From NCBI RefSeq assembly GCF_013760845.1, contig NZ_JACDUU010000002.1:62001-126000 (forward strand): DNA of 64,000 nt, written 5' to 3'. Origin of the DNA: [Anoxybacillus] calidus (GTDB lineage: Bacteria > Bacillota > Bacilli > Bacillales > Anoxybacillaceae). The translations under genes were made by a program, and so were the position numbers. A model generated the notes under the pieces. That model ran no database searches, was not told the DNA's origin, and saw only the letters and a list, made by a program, of their open reading frames with translations. This document shows, in pieces, positions 53,155 to 64,000 of this stretch (positions are counted from its first letter, which is position 1; every line of letters begins with the position of its first letter).

Positions 53155-54459
53155 ATGAGCAAACCAATATTAGACATTAAGGATAAGCCGTCACCAATCC
53201 AATGGTTAACGTTAAGTTTGCAACATTTATTTGCTATGTTTGGCGCAACGATTCTAGTGCCTTACCTTGTCGGTTTAAGTCCAGCTATCGCTTTAATCTC
53301 TAGCGGCTTAGGAACGATCGCCTTTTTAATCATCACGAAATGGCAAGTACCAGCTTACCTTGGCTCCTCGTTTGCGTTCATTACACCGATTATTGCTGCA
53401 AAAACGGCAGGCGGACCTGGTGCAGCAATGATTGGTAGTTTCTTGGCGGGGCTTGTATACGGAGTAGTTGCTCTTGTTATTAAAAGGGCAGGTTATCGCT
53501 GGATTATGAGATTGCTGCCGCCGATTGTCGTTGGTCCGGTGATCGTTGTCATTGGATTAGGATTAGCGAGTACAGCGGTCAATATGGCGATGAACAATCC
53601 AGACGGAAAATATAGCTTAACACATTTCTCTGTGGCATTAGTTACGTTGGCTGCAACGATTGTTTGCTCGATTTACTTAAGAGGAATGCTTAGTCTAATT
53701 CCTGTATTAGTGGGAATTGTAGTTGGTTATGTATACGCATTAGCGGTTGGTATCGTTGATTTTTCACAAGTAGCGAAAGCAAAATGGTTTGAAATGCCTG
53801 ACTTCCTAATTCCATTCGTTGATTACAAAGTAAGTGTGACATGGGAGATCGCTCTATTAATGGTACCTGTAGCGATTGTTACGCTTTCTGAGCATATCGG
53901 TCATCAGCTCGTGTTAAGTAAAGTGGTTGGTCGTGATTATATTAAAGAACCTGGCCTGCACCGTTCAATTTTAGGGGATGGGACAGCGACGATGATTTCT
54001 GCCCTCATCGGCGGACCGCCAAAAACAACGTACGGTGAAAACATCGGAGTTCTTGCGATTACAAGAGTATATAGCGTGTACGTACTTTTAGGTGCAGCCA
54101 TTATTGCAACTATCTTCGGCTTCGTTGGTAAAGTCACAGCGTTAATCAGTTCCATTCCAACACCGGTAATGGGCGGTGTCTCTATCTTGTTATTCGGAAT
54201 TATCGCTTCATCAGGATTGCGTATGCTTGTTGATAGCCAAATAGATTTTGGTGACAAACGCAATTTAGTTATCTCATCTGTCATTCTTGTCATCGGAATT
54301 GGCGGCGCCGCTCTTAAAGTATCTGAACAGTTCGAAATTCACGGAATGGCACTTGCGGCCATTTGTGGAGTGTTGTTAAATCTCATTTTACCAGGGCGCC
54401 CGGAAGTAAATGAAAATATGTTTGAAACAGAAAATGAACATAACAATCATGTGGCGTAA
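53155..54459 (+). CDS. pyrP: Uracil permease
   Basis: 434 residues, NCS2 family: about 12-14 transmembrane helices, LQHLFAMFGATILVP start, SEHIGHQ and GGPPKTTYGENIGVLAITRVYS substrate-site motifs. Imports uracil. AAAGGAG precedes the ATG. Confidence 0.96.
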   Translation: MSKPILDIKDKPSPIQWLTLSLQHLFAMFGATILVPYLVGLSPAIALISSGLGTIAFLIITKWQVPAYLGSSFAFITPIIAAKTAGGPGAAMIGSFLAGLVYGVVALVIKRAGYRWIMRLLPPIVVGPVIVVIGLGLASTAVNMAMNNPDGKYSLTHFSVALVTLAATIVCSIYLRGMLSLIPVLVGIVVGYVYALAVGIVDFSQVAKAKWFEMPDFLIPFVDYKVSVTWEIALLMVPVAIVTLSEHIGHQLVLSKVVGRDYIKEPGLHRSILGDGTATMISALIGGPPKTTYGENIGVLAITRVYSVYVLLGAAIIATIFGFVGKVTALISSIPTPVMGGVSILLFGIIASSGLRMLVDSQIDFGDKRNLVISSVILVIGIGGAALKVSEQFEIHGMALAAICGVLLNLILPGRPEVNENMFETENEHNNHVA

Positions 54460-54464
54460 ATCAC

Positions 54465-54612
54465 CTTTTAACTAAGTCCAGAGAGGCTTAAAAGGGTGTT
54501 ACAGTTAGGGGAGAAATGTGCACAGCTAGGGGCTTTTTCTAGCTTGCTCATTTACGCCTTTGCACGTAAAACTGTTTAACACCCTGCTTAAGCGGCAGGG
54601 TGTTTTTTATTA
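54465..54612 (+). promoter_or_regulatory. PyrR attenuator 3, before pyrB
   Basis: Loop AGTCCAGAGAGGCT (54475-54488) with CACCTTTTAA / TTAAAAGGGTG flanks; terminator ACACCCTGC / GGCAGGGTGT with T-run (54578-54610). Confidence 0.92.
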
Positions 54613-54631
54613 CATCTTTAGGAGTGGATAA

Positions 54632-56818
<2,187 letters not shown>

Positions 56819-56822
<4 letters not shown>

Positions 56823-57913
56823 AACGACAACTCATTTTAGAAGACGGAACATTTTTTATCGGTGAAGCGTTTGGCAGTACGGAAAAAATGGTTGGCGAAG
56901 TTGTGTTTAACACAGGAATGACAGGGTATCAAGAAATACTGTCTGACCCTTCCTATTGCGGACAAATTGTCACAATGACATATCCGCTTATCGGCAACTA
57001 CGGGATTAACCGCGATGACTTTGAATCGATTGAACCATATATTCATGGACTGATTGTGAAGGAAGTTTGTAAAATTCCGTCCAACTGGCGCAACGAAATG
57101 ACGTTAGATGAATATTTAAAAACAAAAAATATTCCAGGTTTAGCAGGGATTGATACAAGAAAATTAACGAAAATCATTCGCCAGCATGGCACCTTAAAAG
57201 GAGCGATTTGCGATTTAGATGTGAGCATTCATGAAGTGGTTGAATCGTTAAGGTCTACGAACTTACTGAATGACCAAGTAAAGCGTGTGTCAACGAAAAG
57301 GGCGTATCCAAGTCCAGGCCGCGGACATCGCGTTGTATTAATTGACTTTGGTATGAAGCATGGTATTTTGCGTGAATTAAATAAACGAAATTGCGATGTG
57401 ATGGTGTTGCCATATAACGCTACAGCTGAAGAGGTGTTGCGTTTAAAGCCGGATGGAATCATGCTCTCTAACGGACCTGGTGACCCAAAAGATGTACCGG
57501 AAGCGGTTGAAATGATTCGAGGAGTATTAGGGAAAGTTCCATTGTTTGGAATTTGTCTCGGGCATCAATTATTTGCTCTTGCTTGCGGGGCAGATACGGA
57601 AAAAATGAAATTCGGTCATCGCGGCTCCAATCACCCAGTTAAGCATTTAACGACAGGGAAAGTGGCGATTACATCGCAAAATCATGGTTATACCGTTAAC
57701 GAACAATCGCTAAAACGGACAAGATTACAGGTTACACATGTCGCTCTAAACGATGGAACGGTTGAAGGGCTTCGCCATTTAGACTATCCGGCATTTACGG
57801 TGCAATATCATCCGGAAGCATCACCAGGGCCGGAAGATGCGAACCATTTGTTTGACGAGTTTATCGGTATGATTGAGCAGTTCAAAAAGGAAGGGGAAAT
57901 GGTTTATGCCTAA
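56819..57913 (+). CDS. pyrAA: Carbamoyl-phosphate synthase small subunit (pyrimidine-specific)
   Basis: 364 residues: N-terminal CPS domain ([16 protein letters not shown]) and class I glutamine amidotransferase with nucleophile Cys in [13 protein letters not shown] and the later HPEA. Hydrolyses glutamine for PyrAB. ATG at 56819 overlaps the pyrC stop by four bases. Confidence 0.97.
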
Positions 57914-60900
57914 ACGTAAAGACATCGAAACCATTCTAGTAATTGGCTCAGGTCCGATCGTCATCGGTCAAGCTGCAGAATTTGACTATGCAGGAACACA
58001 AGCATGTCTTGCATTAAAAGAGGAAGGATATAAAGTTATTTTAGTCAACTCGAACCCAGCGACAATTATGACGGATACAGAGATTGCTGATAAAGTTTAC
58101 ATTGAGCCTTTGACGCTTGAATTTGTTGCACGCATTATCCGTAAAGAACGTCCTGATGCGATTTTACCAACACTTGGAGGACAAACGGGACTAAACTTAG
58201 CAGTAGAACTTGCAAATGCAGGTGTTCTTGAAGAATGTGGTGTTGAGATACTTGGGACAAAACTTGAAGCGATTAAAAAAGCAGAAGACCGTGAGTTGTT
58301 CCGCAGTTTAATGAAAGAGTTAGGTGAGCCTGTCCCAGAAAGCGAAATTATTCATAGTTTAGAAGAAGCATATGAGTTTGTTAAAACAGTTGGTTATCCA
58401 GTGATTGTCCGTCCAGCGTTTACACTTGGTGGAACCGGGGGAGGGATTTGTACAAATGAAGAAGAGCTGATTGAAATTGTTTCGAACGGTTTAAAAATGA
58501 GCCCTGTTCATCAATGTTTATTGGAAAAAAGCATCGCAGGCTATAAAGAAATCGAGTATGAAGTAATGCGGGATGCAAATGACAACGCAATTGTCGTGTG
58601 CAACATGGAAAATATTGACCCGGTTGGGATTCATACGGGAGATTCAATTGTTGTTGCCCCAAGCCAAACATTAAGCGACCGCGAATATCAATTGTTGCGC
58701 AATGCGTCATTACGAATTATCCGCGCGCTTGGTATTGAAGGTGGATGCAATGTGCAGCTTGCGCTTGACCCGCACAGCTTCCATTACTATGTCATTGAAG
58801 TAAATCCGCGCGTAAGCCGTTCTTCCGCATTAGCTTCGAAAGCAACGGGATATCCGATTGCAAAGCTTGCTGCGAAAATTGCTGTCGGTTTAACATTAGA
58901 CGAAATTATTAATCCGGTAACGGGAAAAACATACGCCTGCTTTGAACCGGCGCTTGACTATGTTGTGACAAAAATTCCGCGCTTCCCGTTTGATAAGTTT
59001 GAATCAGCCAACCGCCGCCTCGGTACGCAAATGAAAGCAACAGGAGAAGTGATGGCTATTGGACGCACGTTTGAAGAGTCCATTTTAAAAGCAGTTCGTT
59101 CCTTAGAAGCCAATGTGTATCATTTAGAGTTAAAAGATGCAGACAAAATTTCGGATGAACGAATCGAAAAACGAATTCGTAAAGCAGGAGATGAACGGTT
59201 ATTTTACATTGCTGAAGCGCTTCGCCGCGGGATTTCTATAGAACAAATTCATGAATGGAGTCAAATTGACCGCTTTTTCTTGACGAAGCTAGAAAACATT
59301 ATCCGCTATGAATCTGTCATTAAAGAAAATATCGGGAACTTAGAAGTGCTACGAAAAGCGAAGATGCTCGGTTTTTCAGACAGTACGATTGCTAAACTTT
59401 GGAATAAGAACGAACGCGAAATTTATGAAATAAGAAAACAAGAGGGGATTACCCCGGTTTATAAAATGGTGGATACGTGCGCGGCTGAGTTTGAATCAGA
59501 GACACCATATTACTATGGCACATATGAAGACGAAAATGAATCGATTGTTACAAAGCGAAAAAGTGTTGTCGTTCTCGGCTCGGGCCCAATCAGAATCGGA
59601 CAAGGGATTGAATTTGACTATGCGACTGTTCACTCCGTGTGGGCAATTAAAGAAGCAGGTTATGAGGCGATTATTATTAATAACAACCCAGAAACCGTAT
59701 CTACAGACTTTAGTATCTCCGACAAATTATACTTTGAACCGTTGACGATTGAAGATGTGATGCATGTGATTGACTTAGAAAAACCTGTTGGTGTTATTGT
59801 TCAATTTGGCGGACAGACAGCGATTAACTTAGCGGCTGAATTAGAAGCCCGTGGTGTCCGCATTTTAGGAACCTCTCTTGAAAACTTGGATCGAGCTGAA
59901 AACCGTGACAAATTTGAGCAGACATTATCAGAGTTAGGCATTCCACAACCGAAAGGAAAAACAGCGTTCTCTGTGAATGAAGCGGTGCGAATTGCCCAGG
60001 AAATTGGTTATCCTGTCTTAGTTCGTCCATCATATGTATTGGGCGGCAGAGCGATGGAAATTGTGTATAAAGAAGAGGAACTGCTTTATTACATGGAAAA
60101 TGCTGTAAAAGTAAATCCGCAGCACCCTGTGTTAATCGACCGTTATTTAATCGGTAAAGAAATTGAAGTAGATGCGATTTCTGATGGGGAAACCGTATTT
60201 ATTCCAGGAATTATGGAACACATTGAGCGGGCGGGTGTCCATTCCGGTGACTCGATTGCTGTATATCCGCCGCAAACATTAACACCAAGCATTAAGCGAA
60301 AAATTGTTGATTATACGATTAAATTAGCCAAAGGTTTACACATTGTAGGTCTGTTGAACATCCAATTCGTTATGTATAAAGATGAGGTTTATGTATTAGA
60401 GGTAAACCCGCGTTCAAGTCGTACAGTACCATTCTTAAGTAAAATTACGGGTGTACCAATGGCGAATATTGCAACAAAAGTCATTTTAGGTACAAAGCTT
60501 GCTGAACTTGGGTTTAAAACAGGGCTTCATCATGAAAGCGAAGGAGTGTATGTGAAAGTCCCGGTGTTCTCATTTGCAAAACTGCGGAACGTCGACATTT
60601 CACTAGGACCGGAAATGAAATCAACTGGCGAAGTAATGGGCAAGGACGTGACATTTGAAAAAGCATTATATAAAGGTCTTGTCGCATCAGGCATTCATAT
60701 TCGTTCTTACGGCTCTGTCCTATTAACGATTGCCGATAAGGATAAAGAAGAAGCGATTGATTTAGCAAGACGCTTCTACCATATCGGCTATCAGCTGTTG
60801 GCAACAAGCGGAACAGCAGAAGCATTAAAGGCGGAACATATTCCAGTAACCGTAGTCAACAAAATTAACGCTGACTCTCCAAACATTTTAGATGTGATTC

Positions 60901-61114
60901 GTCAAGGAAAAGCTCAGGTTGTCATTAACACATTAACGAAAGGAAAGCAGCCGGAAAGTGATGGTTTCCGCATCCGTCGCGAATCAGTTGAAAATGGCAT
61001 TCCATGCTTGACATCGCTTGATACAGCAAAAGCAATGCTTCAAGTGATTGAATCAATGACATTCTCAACGACGGTTATGCCGAAATTTGCAAAATTTCAG
61101 GAAGTGATTCATTC

Positions 61115-61118
<4 letters not shown>
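57906..61118 (+). CDS. pyrAB: Carbamoyl-phosphate synthase large subunit (pyrimidine-specific)
   Basis: 1070 residues: two homologous ATP-grasp halves ([19 protein letters not shown] at about 10 and [19 protein letters not shown] near 560) and a C-terminal MGS allosteric domain (about 930 onward). Overlaps pyrAA by eight bases. ATG at 57906 behind AAGGAAGGGG. Confidence 0.97.
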
Positions 61119-63513
<2,395 letters not shown>

Positions 63514-63517
<4 letters not shown>

Positions 63518-64000
63518 AAAAAGAAATCGCTACCTATTTACTACAAATCGGTGCAGTATCTTTACAGCTGAATGAACCGTTTACGTGGTCATCGGGAATC
63601 AAGTCACCGATTTATTGTGATAATCGATTAACGTTAGCTTATCCAAACGTGAGAAGTGCGATTGCTGATGGGCTAACGAATCTTGTTCGCACCCATTTTC
63701 CAGACGTTCAAGTGCTCGCTGGAACAGCAACAGCAGGCATTCCACATGCGGCATGGGTGAGCGAACTCTTAGCCTTACCGATGTGTTATGTGCGCAGCCA
63801 AGCAAAAGGACACGGAAAAGGGAAACAAATTGAAGGGAAAGTCGAAAAAGGACAAAAGGTCGTTGTCGTTGAAGATTTAATTTCTACAGGAGAAAGCTCC
63901 CTAACCGCCGTTCATGCATTGCAGGAAGAGGGCTGTCAAGTGCTTGGAGTCGTGGCGATTTTTACATATGGCTTGGAAAAAGGAAAACAGGCCTTTGCTG
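63514..64000 (+). CDS. pyrE: Orotate phosphoribosyltransferase (cut by window end)
   Basis: First 162 codons. ATG at 63514 follows GGAGAGAAG and overlaps the pyrF stop. [24 protein letters not shown] and the PRPP loop [13 protein letters not shown] (about 113-125) are intact. Adds PRPP to orotate, forming OMP. The stop lies beyond the window. Confidence 0.96.

Overview
The window is a stretch of a low-GC, endospore-forming Bacillaceae chromosome. Its gene order follows the Bacillus subtilis ctaE-ctaG / ylbA-ylbQ / mur-fts / spoIIG / ylm / ileS / pyr segment very closely, protein families and sporulation sigma genes match, and leaderless-looking GTG/TTG starts with strong AGGAGG sites are frequent. 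Protein similarity as I remember it suggests the Anoxybacillus/Geobacillus side of the family rather than B. subtilis itself; that species-level guess is inference.

Layout. 1-2080: end of the caa3 cytochrome oxidase operon (ctaE tail, ctaF), ctaG and a DUF420 membrane protein. 2229-8354: the ylbA-ylbG block with a LysM-CAP protein, a CBS protein, YlbC, the spore-coat-like YlbD and the RNase Y partner YlbF. 8371-10377: an accessory pocket between ylbG and rsmD holding a DUF7147 gene, an unrecognised 150-residue ORF, a 34-codon small ORF and, on the minus strand, what I identify as the sporulation small RNA CsfG with a forespore-type promoter. 10378-21887: rsmD, coaD, ylbJ, ylbK, ylbL, tmcAL (ylbM), ylbN-rpmF, a crotonase, gerR (ylbO), a ketopantoate-reductase-like gene, DUF3397 and bshC. 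22168-39990: the division and cell wall cluster rsmH-ftsL-pbpB-spoVD-murE-(murF-like fragment)-mraY-murD-spoVE-murB-divIB-ylxW-ylxX-sbp-ftsA-ftsZ, without mraZ or murG. 40152-42917: spoIIGA-sigE-sigG. 43110-47165: ylmC-ylmD-ylmE-sepF-ylmG-ylmH-divIVA. 47162-50269: T-box-controlled ileS; then ylyA, lspA, ylyB. 52288-64000: the PyrR-attenuated pyrimidine operon pyrR-pyrP-pyrB-pyrC-pyrAA-pyrAB-pyrK-pyrD-pyrF-pyrE (last gene cut by the window end).

How it works together. The mur/fts genes supply lipid-linked peptidoglycan precursor and the septal machinery; pbpB serves vegetative septation and spoVD/spoVE the spore cortex. spoIIGA, sigE, sigG, gerR, ylbJ, csfG and probably ylbB/ylbC belong to the sporulation programme. 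The pyr genes carry out all six steps to UMP, and PyrR controls them at three leader attenuators.

The least explained material is non-coding. Two families stand out: (i) a 238-241 bp element present twice in opposite orientation (7822-8062 and 32088-32325), with terminal inverted repeats, 10-bp target duplications and an internal multi-stem fold in which paired positions change together; (ii) a roughly 105-125 bp long-palindrome family with seven clear copies and two doubtful ones, every one placed within about 30 bases after a stop codon, where it looks like a portable transcription terminator. Other items: a Mur-ligase N-terminal domain alone inside the mur operon, promoters whose -35 boxes sit on the preceding gene's stop codon, and a short attenuated leader before divIB. 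No rRNA, tRNA, CRISPR array or transposase gene was seen.
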